Source of the DNA: Gammaproteobacteria bacterium
GTDB taxonomy: Bacteria > Pseudomonadota > Gammaproteobacteria > DSM-19610
NCBI GenBank assembly: GCA_026197075.1
Contig: JAPHQV010000003.1
Coordinates: 1 to 60,622, forward strand
Length of the DNA: 60,622 bases
Reading direction: 5' to 3'
The notes under the pieces are model-generated. The model had not been told where the DNA came from. It worked only from the letters and a program-made list of their open reading frames with translations, and did not search any database. The first letter of the stretch is position 1, and each line of letters begins with the position of its first letter. Made by a program: the position numbers and the translations under genes. Of the stretch, positions 19,401 to 28,437 are shown piece by piece.

Positions 19401-20322
19401 CGCCCGGGAAGGGGGCGATCGCCGTGGGGTGATTGTGGGTCTCCACCTTGATCTGGATATGGGCCGGTTCCAGCCGTTCGCCGTAGAGCGATTGCCCGGG
19501 CAGCGGGAAGAAGCGGCGTGCCTCGCTGCCCTCCACCACCGCGGCATTGTCGTGGTAGGCGGACAGGATGCCATCCGGGCTGGCCTGGTGGCTGGCGCGG
19601 ATCATTTCAAACAGGCCCCGGGACTCGGGATGGCCATCGATGATCCAGCTGGCATTGAAGATCTTGTGCCGGCAGTGCTCCGAGTTCGCCTGCGCGAACA
19701 TCATCAGCTCCACATCGTTGGGATTGCGATTCAGGGCCGTGAAGCTGTCCAGCAGGTACTGGATCTCGTCCTCGGACAGGGCCAGGCCCAGCTCGCGATT
19801 GGCGCTCTCCAGGGCCACCCGGCCGCCACCGAGGATATCCACGCTGGTGAAGGGCCGGGGTTCGGTGTGCCGAAAGATGCGCTCCAGCTCTTCCTCGCCC
19901 AGCAGCACCGACTCGGTCATGCGGTCATACAGCAAGGGGATCAGTTGGTCACGTTGCGGCACCGTCAAAGGGAGGTCGCCGGCCAGGCGCGGATGAAAGG
20001 CTGTACCGCGCTCGATACGCAGCACCTTGGCCAGTCCGCAGTTGTGGGCGATGTCGGTGGCCTTGCTGGACCAGGGCGAGATGGTCCCGAAACGCGGCAC
20101 CACCAGGATCGGTTCCGGGCCGGCTTCCAGCGCCGGACCACCGTACTGCAGCAGACGTTCCAGGCGCGCCTGCTCGGCGTCGTCCAGCGGTTGATCCAGG
20201 TCGATGAAATGCACATGACAGGCACTGACCGCTTCCACTTCCGGCACCAGGGCCCGCTGCCGTTCAAGCAGCTTCTGGGCACGAAAGGAGGAAAGAGCGG
20301 TACTACCGGGGAGCTGCAACAT
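16429..20322 (-). CDS. purL: Phosphoribosylformylglycinamidine synthase (large, single-chain)
   Basis: PurL (1297 aa; the E. coli enzyme has 1295) converts FGAR, glutamine and ATP to FGAM in purine synthesis. Order of domains: N-terminal PurS-like part, linker, two AIRS-type halves ([53 protein letters not shown]) and the C-terminal class-I glutaminase ([20 protein letters not shown], nucleophile in [18 protein letters not shown], final [10 protein letters not shown]). Near-colinear with the E. coli protein throughout. It is monocistronic. The long open frame on the opposite strand is a codon-bias shadow. Confidence 0.98.
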   Translation of the reverse strand: MLQLPGSTALSSFRAQKLLERQRALVPEVEAVSACHVHFIDLDQPLDDAEQARLERLLQYGGPALEAGPEPILVVPRFGTISPWSSKATDIAHNCGLAKVLRIERGTAFHPRLAGDLPLTVPQRDQLIPLLYDRMTESVLLGEEELERIFRHTEPRPFTSVDILGGGRVALESANRELGLALSEDEIQYLLDSFTALNRNPNDVELMMFAQANSEHCRHKIFNASWIIDGHPESRGLFEMIRASHQASPDGILSAYHDNAAVVEGSEARRFFPLPGQSLYGERLEPAHIQIKVETHNHPTAIAPFPGAATGSGGEIRDEGATGRGSKPKAGLCGFSVSNLRIPGFEQPWEEDHGKPGRIVSALDIMIEGPLGAAAFNNEFGRPNLCGYFRTYEERVPGPAGLELRGYHKPIMIAGGYGNIRADQVDKQAIPVGAQILVLGGPAMLIGLGGGAASSMASGASAEDLDFASVQRGNPEMQRRCQEVIDRCAALGVDNPILSVHDVGAGGLSNALPELVNDGGRGGRFELRAVPSDDPGMSPLEIWCNESQERYVMAVDSARLDTFIALCERERCPYAVLGEATEEQQLVLGDGYFDNSPIDMPLSLLLGKPPKMLRDVHHRTFHKPDFDTSVIDAREALYRVLRLPAVASKSFLITIGDRSVTGMVARDQMVGPWQVPVADVAVTCADYQGHAGEAMAMGERSPVALVDAPASGRMAVGEAITNLAAADVAELGRVCLSANWMAPAGHPGEDANLFDTVRAVGVDFCPRLGIAIPVGKDSLSMKTVWQEQGEARSVTSPLSLIITAFAPVGDVRRTLTPQLRADQGDSDLILVDLGKGRDRLAGSALTQVYRQLGHHAPDIEDAEALKHFFAAIQDLKRDDLLLAYHDRSDGGLLATLCEMAFAGHVGVTVQLDDLGEDAIAALFSEELGAVLQVRHCDTDTVLESLREAGLGKHSHVIGTLNEEDRLIVTSGSQTLLREKRVELQRAWAETSYRMQALRDNSECALQEYDALLKVEDPGLQPRLAFDPAEDVTAPFVNTGAKPAVAILREQGVNGQIEMAAAFHAAGFDAHDVHMSDIISGRVSLADFSGLAACGGFSYGDVLGAGQGWAKSILFNARARDEFAAFFARGDAWGLGVCNGCQMMSGLKELIPGSEAWPAFVRNRSEQFEARFSLVEVPESPSLLLQGMAGSRLPIAVAHGEGRAWFAAEQGAQQALEQGAVALRYVDHFGNPTEVYPVNPNGSPLGIAGMTTRDGRFTIMMPHPERVFRTLQYSWHPQDWGEDGPWLRLFRNARVAVG

Positions 20323-20414
20323 GAGCCTCTCTCAGCTGGGCGGGGCGGGTGCCGGGAAAGCGGCAAATGATACTGGAACGGGCCCGGGGTCACCAGCGGG
20401 CGAACTTGTCGGCT

Positions 20415-21191
20415 TCAGCCCGACGCCACCAGTTCGCGCCAGCCGAAGCCCTCCACCTGGTCGGCGATGACCAGGCCGTCATCCCCGCCTCCGGTGACGG
20501 CCTGCAAGGCCTGGCGGGCCAGATCCGGGGTGTTGTTCTTGTCGCTGAGATGGGCCGCCACCAGGTGCTGGAGGCGACGGTTGTCGAGGCGGGCCAGCAG
20601 CGCCGCGGCCTGCGGGTTGCTGAGATGGCCCAGGCGGCCGCCGACGCGGTCCTTGAGGCGGGGGGAATAGGGGCCGGTGGCCAGCATGTGCGGATCGTGG
20701 TTGCACTCCAGCAGCAGGCCATCGCAGCCGTCCAGGCTGCGCACCATGTGCTCGGTGACACTGCCGGCATCGGTCAGGATACCGAGCCGCTGCGCACCGT
20801 CGGAGAACACGAACTGGCAGGGTTCGCGGGCATCGTGGGGCACGGGATAGGGGTGAATCTCCAGCTCGCCGATGGAAAAGGTCTCATGGCCGTTGAAGCC
20901 ATGCTGCTCCGGTAACTCGCCGTCGCGGTGCATGGCGGCGGTGCCGGCGGTCATCCACACGGGAATGCGGTGCCGTCGCGCCAGGCGCGCCACACCCCCG
21001 ATATGGTCGGCATGCTCATGGGTGACCAGGATGGCGCTGAGTTGGGCCGCGCTGCGGCCCAGGCGCCGCAGGCGCCGCTCCGCCTCGGCGCAGGAGAACC
21101 CGCAATCCACCATGAGCAGGGTGGCGCCACGCTCCACCAGGGTGGCGTTGCCGCGGCTGCCACTGCCGAGGGAAGCGAAGCGCATGGGCAT
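20415..21191 (-). CDS. MBL-fold metallohydrolase (YycJ/WalJ-like)
   Basis: A 258-aa metallo-beta-lactamase-fold protein starting MPMRFASLGSGSRGNATLVE. The metal motif is H58-E-H60-A-D62-H63 (VTHEHADHIGG), with further ligands in YPVPHDA, ILTDAGS and LLECNHD. The SLGSGSRGN start and the AHLSDKNN segment are typical of the YycJ/VicX group, in which a 5'-3' exonuclease role has been reported for some members; function here is inferred. GGGAG precedes the start at proper distance; 23 bp separate it from bamC upstream on the same strand, so bamC, this gene and possibly dapA form one transcript. Confidence 0.85.
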   Translation of the reverse strand: MPMRFASLGSGSRGNATLVERGATLLMVDCGFSCAEAERRLRRLGRSAAQLSAILVTHEHADHIGGVARLARRHRIPVWMTAGTAAMHRDGELPEQHGFNGHETFSIGELEIHPYPVPHDAREPCQFVFSDGAQRLGILTDAGSVTEHMVRSLDGCDGLLLECNHDPHMLATGPYSPRLKDRVGGRLGHLSNPQAAALLARLDNRRLQHLVAAHLSDKNNTPDLARQALQAVTGGGDDGLVIADQVEGFGWRELVASG

Positions 21192-21214
21192 GGAGTGCTC
21201 CCTGCCCGCCGCGT

Positions 21215-22351
21215 TCAGCGCAGCTGTTCGTGCAGCAGGTTCAGGATGCGCTCCGCGGTGCGGGATTGCTCGGGCTCGCCCGCCTCGTTGCGGATACTGA
21301 CATCCGTGTTCGCGCCCTGCGCCGTCAGCTTGATCTGGTACTGGTTCTGGGGCGCGGAATCGTCGCGCCCCAGGCGCATCCAGGACAGCAGGCCGCGTTT
21401 CTCCGTGTCGCGATCCGGGTCGATATAGCGCACGAAATAGATGCCTTGCTCGCGGTCGCGATCCTCGACGGCGAAGCCGGTGCGGTCCAGGGCCACGCCG
21501 GTGCGGCGCCAGGCCCGGGAGAAGTCCTCGAACAGGGTAAGGCTGGCCTGGCCATCGCGCTTGACCAGCTCGGCGCGCACGGGCGTTTCCGTGGTCGCCG
21601 CCAACTGGGAATCGGCGCGCTGTTCCACCACGCCCAGGTGCAGCATCAACCGGCGCAGCATCTCCACCTCCAGCTCGGGATCGCTGGGGCGAGGCTGCCA
21701 CAGGGTGCCCTGGATCTCCGCCGGGCTGCCCGTCACCTTCTCCTCCATGCCGCGATGGGTCAGAATCACCTCGGTGGTACCGGGTGCCTCGCCACGCTCC
21801 AGCCGCACCCGGAACTTGTCACGTGTGGCGGCGGAGTACAGCCCATCGAGCACCCGGCCGAGGGTGCGGCGAATGGGATCCTCGGGGATGTCGGCGCGGT
21901 TCTCGGCCCAGGCTGTCTCCATGATGCCGACACGGGGATCTTCCATCGTCAGGGTGAAACCACGCTGCAGCCAGAACTCGCGCACCCGGGTCCAGACGGC
22001 GCCGGCATCGCCCGGCACGACCAGCCAGCGCTTGTCGCCATCGCGCATCACGCGGATCCCGTCCGGCTCGGGCAGCACGCCGCTGGCGGGCTGGGCCGTG
22101 GCCGGCTGGCGTTCGCTGCGGTAGTCGGACAGGGTGGCGGTGGGTGCCGGGGCGATCTCCGGCACCACCAGGGAATCATCCAGCGTGGAGGAAGCCAGAT
22201 CCGGCGGCACTTCGAGTGGCTCGACGGTCCTGGCCGTTTTGTAGTCGGGGCGCCGGTCGGGCACCACCGTATCCAGCCAGCCGCAGCCCGCGAGCATCAG
22301 CCCGGCAGTCAGTACCATCCCGTTGCGCATCACGCGCTTCATGTCACCCAT
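21215..22351 (-). CDS. bamC: Outer-membrane assembly lipoprotein BamC (NlpB)
   Basis: A lipoprotein of the BAM complex that inserts beta-barrel proteins. The signal ends at a lipobox (LMLAGC), followed by the long unstructured N-terminal lasso (about 25-100) and two helix-grip domains. It is a little longer than the E. coli protein (344 aa). MGDMKRV (22351) and MKRV (22342) are both possible starts. It lies 36 bp downstream of dapA, and dapA-bamC is the standard gammaproteobacterial pair. Confidence 0.92.
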   Translation of the reverse strand: MGDMKRVMRNGMVLTAGLMLAGCGWLDTVVPDRRPDYKTARTVEPLEVPPDLASSTLDDSLVVPEIAPAPTATLSDYRSERQPATAQPASGVLPEPDGIRVMRDGDKRWLVVPGDAGAVWTRVREFWLQRGFTLTMEDPRVGIMETAWAENRADIPEDPIRRTLGRVLDGLYSAATRDKFRVRLERGEAPGTTEVILTHRGMEEKVTGSPAEIQGTLWQPRPSDPELEVEMLRRLMLHLGVVEQRADSQLAATTETPVRAELVKRDGQASLTLFEDFSRAWRRTGVALDRTGFAVEDRDREQGIYFVRYIDPDRDTEKRGLLSWMRLGRDDSAPQNQYQIKLTAQGANTDVSIRNEAGEPEQSRTAERILNLLHEQLR

Positions 22352-22387
22352 GCAATCACAACCTGTCAGCAAGTATCGCGTTGAACG

Positions 22388-23263
22388 TTACAGCACGCCG
22401 GCGGCGCGCAGGGCCGCCCGTACCTTCTCATGATGGACCGCGGAAAGCGGTGTCAGCGGCAACCGGATCCCCGCGGGGATCCGGCCCATTTCATGCAGCG
22501 CCCACTTCACCGGGATGGGATTGGATTCCACGAACAGGTCCCGGTGCAGGGGCATGAGCTTATCATTGATGGCGCTGGCCCGGGCGCGGTCGCCGGCCAG
22601 GGCGGCGGCACACATCTCGTGCATGGCCTTCGGTGCCACGTTGGCGGTCACCGAGATATCTCCCTTCGCGCCCAGGAGGATGCACTCCATGGCGGTCTCG
22701 TCGTCACCCGTGTAGAGGTCGAGACGCTCGCCACAGCGTTCCAGGATCTCCCGCGCCCGGTCGAGATTGCCGGAGGCTTCCTTGATGCCCACGATATTGG
22801 AGATGACGGACAGGCGCTCCACTGTCTCCGGCAACATGTCCACGGCGGTACGACCCGGAACATTGTAAAGGATCTGGGGCATGGGCACGGCCTCGGCGAT
22901 GGCCTTGAAATGCTGGTACAAACCTTCCTGGGTCGGCTTGTTGTAATAGGGGGTGACCAGCAGGCAGGCATCGGCGCCACCCTGCATGGCGCAGCGGGTC
23001 AGGTCGATGGCCTCGCGGGTGGAATTGGCGCCGGTACCGGCGATCACCGGCATGCGCCCGGCCGTCATCTCGACGATGCGGCGCATCACGTGGCAGTGTT
23101 CTTCCTCGTCCAGGGTGGCGGATTCACCGGTGGTGCCCACGGCGACGATGGCGTCGGTGCCCTGCTCGGCATGGAAGTCGATCAGTGCCGCCAGGCTGTC
23201 CTCGTCGACCGCCCCATCCTCCGCCATGGGCGTGACCAGGGCCACCATACTGCCGTGAAACAT
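22388..23263 (-). CDS. dapA: 4-hydroxy-tetrahydrodipicolinate synthase
   Basis: DapA (291 aa) condenses pyruvate with aspartate semialdehyde, the first committed step to lysine and meso-diaminopimelate. The Schiff-base lysine K161 (GIKEASGN), Y133 (ILYNVPGRT) and the VGTTGES loop are in the expected places. The chosen ATG ([13 protein letters not shown]) has GGAG 7 nt upstream; earlier in-frame codons do not fit the family. It heads the dapA-bamC pair and is divergent from the galT-like gene. Confidence 0.97.
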   Translation of the reverse strand: MFHGSMVALVTPMAEDGAVDEDSLAALIDFHAEQGTDAIVAVGTTGESATLDEEEHCHVMRRIVEMTAGRMPVIAGTGANSTREAIDLTRCAMQGGADACLLVTPYYNKPTQEGLYQHFKAIAEAVPMPQILYNVPGRTAVDMLPETVERLSVISNIVGIKEASGNLDRAREILERCGERLDLYTGDDETAMECILLGAKGDISVTANVAPKAMHEMCAAALAGDRARASAINDKLMPLHRDLFVESNPIPVKWALHEMGRIPAGIRLPLTPLSAVHHEKVRAALRAAGVL

Positions 23264-23400
23264 GAAGCGCTCCGGAATGCGGAAAAAAACAATGGACCAT
23301 GGTACTTGGGCCACCGGCGACTGACAAGGCCATGACCCTGCGCGGGGACTGAATTTCCGGGGCGCGGGGTGCATTTGGGAGAGGCGCCGCGAAACGCAGG

Positions 23401-23469
23401 GGCCACCCCGGACAGAACCCCCTTACCCCCCCATAAAAAACTTATGGTGGCCCGGAGTCCTGTCCGGGC
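23401..23469. promoter_or_regulatory. Nested inverted repeats in the dapA/galT divergent region
   Basis: Three symmetric pairs nest around one centre: CCCCGGACAG (23406-23415) with CTGTCCGGGC (23460-23469), GGCCACC (23401-23407) with GGTGGCC (23446-23452), and CCATAA (23431-23436) with TTATGG (23442-23447). Alternative foldings exclude each other. It lies upstream of both genes, so it could be a leader structure or repeat remnant; no known riboswitch is recognised. Confidence 0.45.
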
Positions 23470-23518
23470 GACAGGTGCAGTATGCTGGCCCCCTGGCCCA
23501 TATCCGCACACCGACCCC

Positions 23519-24598
23519 ATGAGCGACGACAGCCCCGCCATCCGAGAAATCCGCATCAACCCCGTGGTCCCCAGCGAGTCCGTGCTGGTCTCCACCGCCC
23601 GCGGCATGCGCCCCCGCAAGGCCGAGGATCCGGCGCCACGGGATACCCGCAAGCACGTGGACCGCTGTCCCTTCTGCACCGGCAATGAGGCCATGACCCC
23701 GCCCACCATCGCCGCCTGGCCGGCGAAGAAGGACTGGCGGGTGCGGGCGGTGGAAAACCTCTACCCGGTACTGGGTGACAACAGCACGGCCTCCAACCTG
23801 GTGTTCGGCCTGCAGCAGGCCATCGACGGCTACGGCCGCCACGAGGTGTTGGTGGACCACTGCGAGCATGGCATCGCCCTGCACGAGATGTCCCAGGAAC
23901 ATGTCAGCCTGCTGATCGGCGCCTACCAGGAGCGCATGGCGGCCCTGTACGCTGCCGATCCGCGCATCCAGTATGTGTTGGTGTTCAAGAACTTCGGGCC
24001 TGCCGCCGGTGCCAGCATCCCCCACACCCACAGCCAGGTCATCGCCATGCCGGTGGTGCCGGAGAATGTCCATAACGAGGTCACCAACAGCCGGAGCTAC
24101 TACGAAAAGCATCGCCAGTGCATCTTCTGCTCCCTGATCGACGAAGCCCTGACCTTCGAGGCCAAGATCTACGACCGCGCCTCCGGGGCCGTGCGACGCC
24201 AGATCAGCGTTGGCCAGTACGTGGTGGAGCGAGGCGAAAAGTTCATCGCCATCAAGCCCTTCGCCAGCCGTTACGAATGGGAGGTACACATCCTGCCACT
24301 GGAGCATCGCCACGATTTCCTGCTACTGACCCCGGAGGAAGCCGAGGATTTCGCGCGCGTTCTGCGCCATACCATGGCGCGCCTGGACGCCGTCATCGGC
24401 GGTGCCCAGTACAACTTCTTCCTGCACTCCCTGCCCCATTCCCCGGAATTCTCCAACTGCAAGAACAGCTACCACTGGCACCTGGAGATCTGCCCACGCA
24501 CCAGCATCCCCACCGGCTTCGAACTGGGCTCGGGGTTGTATGTCAGCACCATCAGCCCGGAGGACGCCGCCCGCCAGCTGCGCGAGGTCAGCCTGTAG
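23519..24598 (+). CDS. GalT-like nucleotidyltransferase/phosphorylase (HIT superfamily)
   Basis: A 359-aa protein of the galactose-1-phosphate uridylyltransferase group. Zinc-type cysteines C50-x2-C53 (DRCPFC) and a second CIFC pair are visible; the active-site strand reads GASIPHTHSQ with H169-T-H171-S-Q, where classical GalT has HPHGQ. The threonine between the histidines and the serine resemble the ADP-glucose/ADP-sugar phosphorylase branch more than true Leloir GalT. No other galactose genes are near, so a non-Leloir role is likely. No clear Shine-Dalgarno; the start MSDDSPAIREIRINPVVPSE is chosen because this group begins with an R-x-NPV segment. Confidence 0.8.
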   Translation: MSDDSPAIREIRINPVVPSESVLVSTARGMRPRKAEDPAPRDTRKHVDRCPFCTGNEAMTPPTIAAWPAKKDWRVRAVENLYPVLGDNSTASNLVFGLQQAIDGYGRHEVLVDHCEHGIALHEMSQEHVSLLIGAYQERMAALYAADPRIQYVLVFKNFGPAAGASIPHTHSQVIAMPVVPENVHNEVTNSRSYYEKHRQCIFCSLIDEALTFEAKIYDRASGAVRRQISVGQYVVERGEKFIAIKPFASRYEWEVHILPLEHRHDFLLLTPEEAEDFARVLRHTMARLDAVIGGAQYNFFLHSLPHSPEFSNCKNSYHWHLEICPRTSIPTGFELGSGLYVSTISPEDAARQLREVSL

Positions 24599-24671
24599 TG
24601 GCCCGATCACAGATCGGCATGAAGGTGATACACTGGGCGGCAATTCTATCCGCCCGTCAGGAAAGGCCTTC

Positions 24672-25208
24672 ATGAGCACCGATCATCATCTGGTCATCTC
24701 TGCCCTCGGGGAAGACAAACCCGGCCTGATCCACGGCCTCTCCCGCCAGATCCTCGACAGCGGCTGCAGCATCGCCGACAGCCGCATGACGGTGCTGGGC
24801 GGCGACTTCGCCATCCTGATGCTGGTCTCCGGCAGCTGGAACAAGATCGCCAAGCTGGAGACCCAACTGCCCAATATCCAGGAAGGATTGGGCATGACCA
24901 TCCTCTCCCGGCGCACCAGCAAAAAGACCTCGACCCAGAAGCTGCTGCCCTACGCCGTGGAGGTGGTGGCCATGGACCACCCCGGCATCGTGCACAACCT
25001 GGCGGATTTCTTTTCCACCCGGCAGATCAATGTGCAGGACCTGGTGACCACCAGCTACAACGCGGCCCACACCGGCACCCCCATGTTCACCGTACATATG
25101 ACCGTGGGCGTACCGGCCAGCACCCACATCGCCAGCCTGCGCGAGGAATTCATGGACTTCTGCGACCAGCTCAACCTGGACGCGGTAATCGAACCGATGA
25201 AAATCTAG
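24672..25208 (+). CDS. gcvR: ACT-domain regulator, GcvR type
   Basis: A 178-aa protein with two ACT domains (about 5-85: HLVISALGEDKPGLIHGLSRQI; and 95-178: YAVEVVAMDHPGIVHNLADFF). This is the layout of GcvR, the partner that restrains GcvA on the glycine-cleavage operon. AGGAAAGG precedes the ATG. It is followed by bcp, as in many gammaproteobacteria (gcvR-bcp), though a repeat-filled gap of 188 bp intervenes. Confidence 0.9.
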   Translation: MSTDHHLVISALGEDKPGLIHGLSRQILDSGCSIADSRMTVLGGDFAILMLVSGSWNKIAKLETQLPNIQEGLGMTILSRRTSKKTSTQKLLPYAVEVVAMDHPGIVHNLADFFSTRQINVQDLVTTSYNAAHTGTPMFTVHMTVGVPASTHIASLREEFMDFCDQLNLDAVIEPMKI

Positions 25209-25232
25209 GAAACCTCTGATCATTTCTTTTTT

Positions 25233-25364
25233 CGTCATTCCGGCGAATGCCGGACAAAAGCGCGCAGCGCGTTGAACGCCCGCAGGGGCGGCCCGAAGGG
25301 CGAGCGCAGCGAGTAATCCAGAGCGATCAGGTACATGGATGCCGGCCTGCGCCGGCATGACGGA
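25233..25364. repeat. GTCATTCCGG palindromic repeat between gcvR and bcp
   Basis: CGTCATTCCGGCGAATGCCGG (left edge) and GCCGGCCTGCGCCGGCATGACGG (right edge) form the outer inverted arms, with a GC-rich centre containing GCGCGCAGCGCG- and GGGCGAGCGCAGCGAG-like pieces. Same family as 3419-3519. Confidence 0.75.
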
Positions 25365-25396
25365 TACGGCAGAGGTCAACTGACAAGGAGCACACC

Positions 25397-25873
25397 ATGA
25401 GCAGCGTCACCCTGGGCAAGAAGGTTCCCGCCTTCAGCGCACCCGCCACCGGCGACCAGACCATAAAGCTCGGCGACCTGAAGGGCAGTAACCTGGTCCT
25501 GTATTTCTACCCCAAGGACAACACCTCCGGCTGCACCCTGGAAGGCCAGGATTTCCGTGACCAGCATGCAAAATTCAAGCGCGGCGGGACGCTGGTGTTC
25601 GGCGTCTCCCGCGACAGTCTGCGCTCCCACGAGAACTTCAAGACAGCGCAGAATTTCCCCTTCGAGCTGATCTCCGACGAAGACGAGAGCCTGTGCCGGC
25701 TGTTCGATGTCATCAAGGAGAAAAACATGTATGGCAAGAAGGTGATGGGCATCGAGCGCAGCACCTTCCTGATCGATGGAAAAGGTGTGTTGCGCCAGGA
25801 ATGGCGCAAGGTCAAGGTACCGGGGCATGTGGACGAGGTCCTGGCCGCCGCCAAGGCCCTGGGCAAGGAATGA
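25397..25873 (+). CDS. bcp: Peroxiredoxin of the Bcp/PrxQ family
   Basis: A 158-aa thiol peroxidase that reduces H2O2 and alkyl hydroperoxides. The peroxidatic cysteine is C46 in FYPKDNTSGCTLEGQDFRD. The usual resolving cysteine five residues later is replaced by Q51; the only other cysteine is C100 (DESLCRLFDV), so it is either a 1-Cys enzyme or uses C100. The C-terminal YGKKVMGIERSTFLID is typical. AAGGAG lies 8 nt before the ATG. It is 13 nt from the phoH-like gene, probably one operon. Confidence 0.94.
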   Translation: MSSVTLGKKVPAFSAPATGDQTIKLGDLKGSNLVLYFYPKDNTSGCTLEGQDFRDQHAKFKRGGTLVFGVSRDSLRSHENFKTAQNFPFELISDEDESLCRLFDVIKEKNMYGKKVMGIERSTFLIDGKGVLRQEWRKVKVPGHVDEVLAAAKALGKE

Positions 25874-25886
25874 ATAGCAGGTGACC

Positions 25887-27311
25887 ATGGCCCGCAAAGA
25901 AGTACAAGGCAAGCGTCTCTTCGTTCTCGACACCAACGTGCTCATGCACGATCCCACCGCCCTGTTCCGTTTCCACGAACACGACATCTTCCTGCCCATG
26001 GTGGTGCTGGAGGAACTGGATGCCGGAAAGAAAGGCCTGTCGGAGGTGGCGCGCAATGTACGCCAGGTGAGCCGTTTCCTCGATGACCTGGTGAGCGGAC
26101 GAGGGCCAAAGGAAATCGAGAAGGGCCTGCCCTTGCAGGAACAGCGCCCGGATCTGGACGGCAAATCCGAACAGCCGAAAACCTCCGGACGACTGTTCTT
26201 CCAGACCCGCAGCCTGGAGGCGGAACTACCCGATGCCCTGCCCGGCAACCGTCCCGACAACAACATCCTCGGCACGGCGCTGGCGCTACAGAACACCCAC
26301 CCGGACAAGGCCATCACCCTGGTGTCCAAGGACATCAACCTGCGCATCAAGGCCACCGCAATCGGTATCCATGCGGAGGATTACTTCAACGATCAGGTAC
26401 TGGACGACGTCAACCTGCTCTATTCCGGCACCTATGAACTGCCTGGTGATTTCTGGGAGCAGCATAGCAAGGATATGGAATCCTGGCAGGAAAACGGCCA
26501 CAACTTCTATCGCCTCGCGGGCCCGCTGGTCAGCCAGTGGCATCCCAATCAGTGTCTGCACCTGCCGGGTGACAGCGGCTTCGAGGCCCTGGTACGCAGT
26601 GTGCGGAACGACACCGCCGAACTGCAGGTCGCCATCGACTACCGCAGCAGCATCCACACCGTGTGGGGTATCAATGCCCGCAACCTGGAACAGAACTTCG
26701 CCCTCAACCTGCTCATGGACCCGGAGGTGGATTTCGTGTCCCTGATGGGCCAGGCGGGCACCGGCAAGACCCTGCTCACCCTGGCCGCCGGCCTGGCACA
26801 GACCCTGGAGGAGAACCGCTACAAGGAAATCATCATGACTCGCGTCACCGTGCCGGTGGGCGAGGACATCGGTTTCCTGCCCGGCACCGAGGAAGAGAAG
26901 ATGACGCCCTGGATGGGCGCGCTGATGGACAACCTGGAAGTACTCACCAAGACCGATATCGGCGGTGACTGGGGCCGCGCCGCCACCAATGACCTGCTCG
27001 CCAACCGCATCAAGATCCGCTCCCTGAACTTCATGCGCGGCCGGACCTTCCTCAACAAGTTTCTCATCATCGACGAGGCCCAGAACCTCACCGCGAAACA
27101 GATGAAGACCCTGATCACCCGTGCGGGCCCCGGCACCAAGGTGGTGTGCCTCGGCAACGTGGCGCAGATCGACACACCCTATCTAACGGAAACCAGCTCC
27201 GGCCTGACCTACGTGGTGGACCGTTTCCAGCACTGGGAACACAGCGGCCACATCATCCTGCGCCGCGGAGAGCGCTCACGGCTGGCGGACTTCGCCTCGG
27301 AAGCCCTGTAG
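25887..27311 (+). CDS. PIN-PhoH fusion ATPase (PhoH2-like)
   Basis: A 474-aa cytoplasmic protein. The N-terminal PIN ribonuclease domain (about 10-150) begins LFVLDTNVLMHDP with acidic D15; the C-terminal PhoH P-loop ATPase has Walker A GQAGTGKT at 288-295 and a DEAQN Walker B (LIIDEAQNLT). PIN-PhoH proteins have been described as RNA helicase/RNases. The ATG at 25887 is preceded by CAGGTG; a GTG 6 nt earlier is also possible. It lies just downstream of bcp and converges on the PerM-type gene with 18 bp between stops. Confidence 0.92.
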   Translation: MARKEVQGKRLFVLDTNVLMHDPTALFRFHEHDIFLPMVVLEELDAGKKGLSEVARNVRQVSRFLDDLVSGRGPKEIEKGLPLQEQRPDLDGKSEQPKTSGRLFFQTRSLEAELPDALPGNRPDNNILGTALALQNTHPDKAITLVSKDINLRIKATAIGIHAEDYFNDQVLDDVNLLYSGTYELPGDFWEQHSKDMESWQENGHNFYRLAGPLVSQWHPNQCLHLPGDSGFEALVRSVRNDTAELQVAIDYRSSIHTVWGINARNLEQNFALNLLMDPEVDFVSLMGQAGTGKTLLTLAAGLAQTLEENRYKEIIMTRVTVPVGEDIGFLPGTEEEKMTPWMGALMDNLEVLTKTDIGGDWGRAATNDLLANRIKIRSLNFMRGRTFLNKFLIIDEAQNLTAKQMKTLITRAGPGTKVVCLGNVAQIDTPYLTETSSGLTYVVDRFQHWEHSGHIILRRGERSRLADFASEAL

Positions 27312-27329
27312 GGCAGGCCTAGAGCCGGG

Positions 27330-28430
27330 TCATGACTCCGCGCCATCCCTGGCCGGCATATCCTGCGCCGGCTCTTTGGGCGCCAAATCGTGCCGCGGCC
27401 AGGCCTTGAGTACCGCCTGCACCAGGGTGGCGAGGGGGATGGCGAAGAACAGGCCCCACAGGCCCCAGATACCGCCGAATACCAGCACGGCAACGATGAT
27501 GGCAATGGGATGCAGGTCCACTACCTCGGAAAACAGCAGGGGTACCAGCACATTCCCGTCCAGGGCCTGGATCACGCCATAGGCGATCATCACATAGGCG
27601 AACTGCTCCCCCCAACCCCACTGGAAATAGGCGACCAGCGCGATTGGGATAGTCACCACCGCCGCGCCGATATAGGGGATGATCACCGACAGGCCCACCA
27701 GGGTCGCCAGCAGCAGGGCGAACTGCAGCCCCATGAAGCTGAAGGTGATGTAGCTCACCCCACCGACGATGAGAATCTCCCACACCTTGCCCCGCACATA
27801 GTTGGCGATCTGCGCATTCACATCGTGCCAGACCCGGGTGGACAAGCCACGCTCATGGGGCAGGTAACTGGTCATCCAGTTGAAGATGCGCTGCTTGTCT
27901 TTGAGGAAGAAGAACACCAGCACCGGCACCAGGATCACATAGATGAGAACAGCGATGATGTTGAACACCGAAGCCAGCGACAGGGAGAACACTTGCTGCC
28001 CGAGACCGGTGATCTCCCTGCGCAGACCCGCCATAACCTCCTCCACCTGCTGTTCCGTAATAAAGGCGGGATATTCCTCAGGCAGGTGCGACAGCAGGGC
28101 CTGGCCCTGGCTGACCATCGTGGGCAGTTGTTGGTACAATTGAGTGAGCTGGTTGGACAGCTGCGGCACCACGCCGAACAGGGTGAGCACGAGGGCCAGC
28201 AGAAAGCCCGTCACCACCAGGATTACTGCCAGCAGGCGCGGCAAATGCCAGCGCTCCAGGCGCACCACCAGCCCTTCCAGGAGATAGGCAAGCACCACGC
28301 TGGCCAGTACCGGGGCCAGCATATCGCCCATGAACAGGATGACCGCGAAGCCAAGCAGCAACAGCACGGCCAGGATGATGACCTGCGGATCGTTGAAGTA
28401 ACGGCGAAACCAGTTGCGGATCACATCCAT
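27330..28430 (-). CDS. AI-2E transporter/PerM family inner-membrane protein
   Basis: A 366-aa protein with about eight hydrophobic spans: two N-terminal (18-60), one near 65-90, then a soluble stretch (90-150) and the conserved C-terminal set (155-345) containing PYIGAAVVTIPIALVAY and GNVLVPLLFSEVVDLHPIAII, hallmarks of the PerM/TqsA family. Substrate is unknown for most members. Its start lies 7 bp downstream of a small hypothetical gene, which probably shares its transcript. Confidence 0.9.
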   Translation of the reverse strand: MDVIRNWFRRYFNDPQVIILAVLLLLGFAVILFMGDMLAPVLASVVLAYLLEGLVVRLERWHLPRLLAVILVVTGFLLALVLTLFGVVPQLSNQLTQLYQQLPTMVSQGQALLSHLPEEYPAFITEQQVEEVMAGLRREITGLGQQVFSLSLASVFNIIAVLIYVILVPVLVFFFLKDKQRIFNWMTSYLPHERGLSTRVWHDVNAQIANYVRGKVWEILIVGGVSYITFSFMGLQFALLLATLVGLSVIIPYIGAAVVTIPIALVAYFQWGWGEQFAYVMIAYGVIQALDGNVLVPLLFSEVVDLHPIAIIVAVLVFGGIWGLWGLFFAIPLATLVQAVLKAWPRHDLAPKEPAQDMPARDGAES

Positions 28431-28437
28431 GGCGTCA

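Noticed and set aside
17104-20370. 1088-codon open frame antisense to purL
   Set aside because: Its translation is low-complexity (Gly, His, Gln, Ala rich), and the opposite strand encodes a full-length, colinear PurL. It is a shadow of GC-rich third positions.
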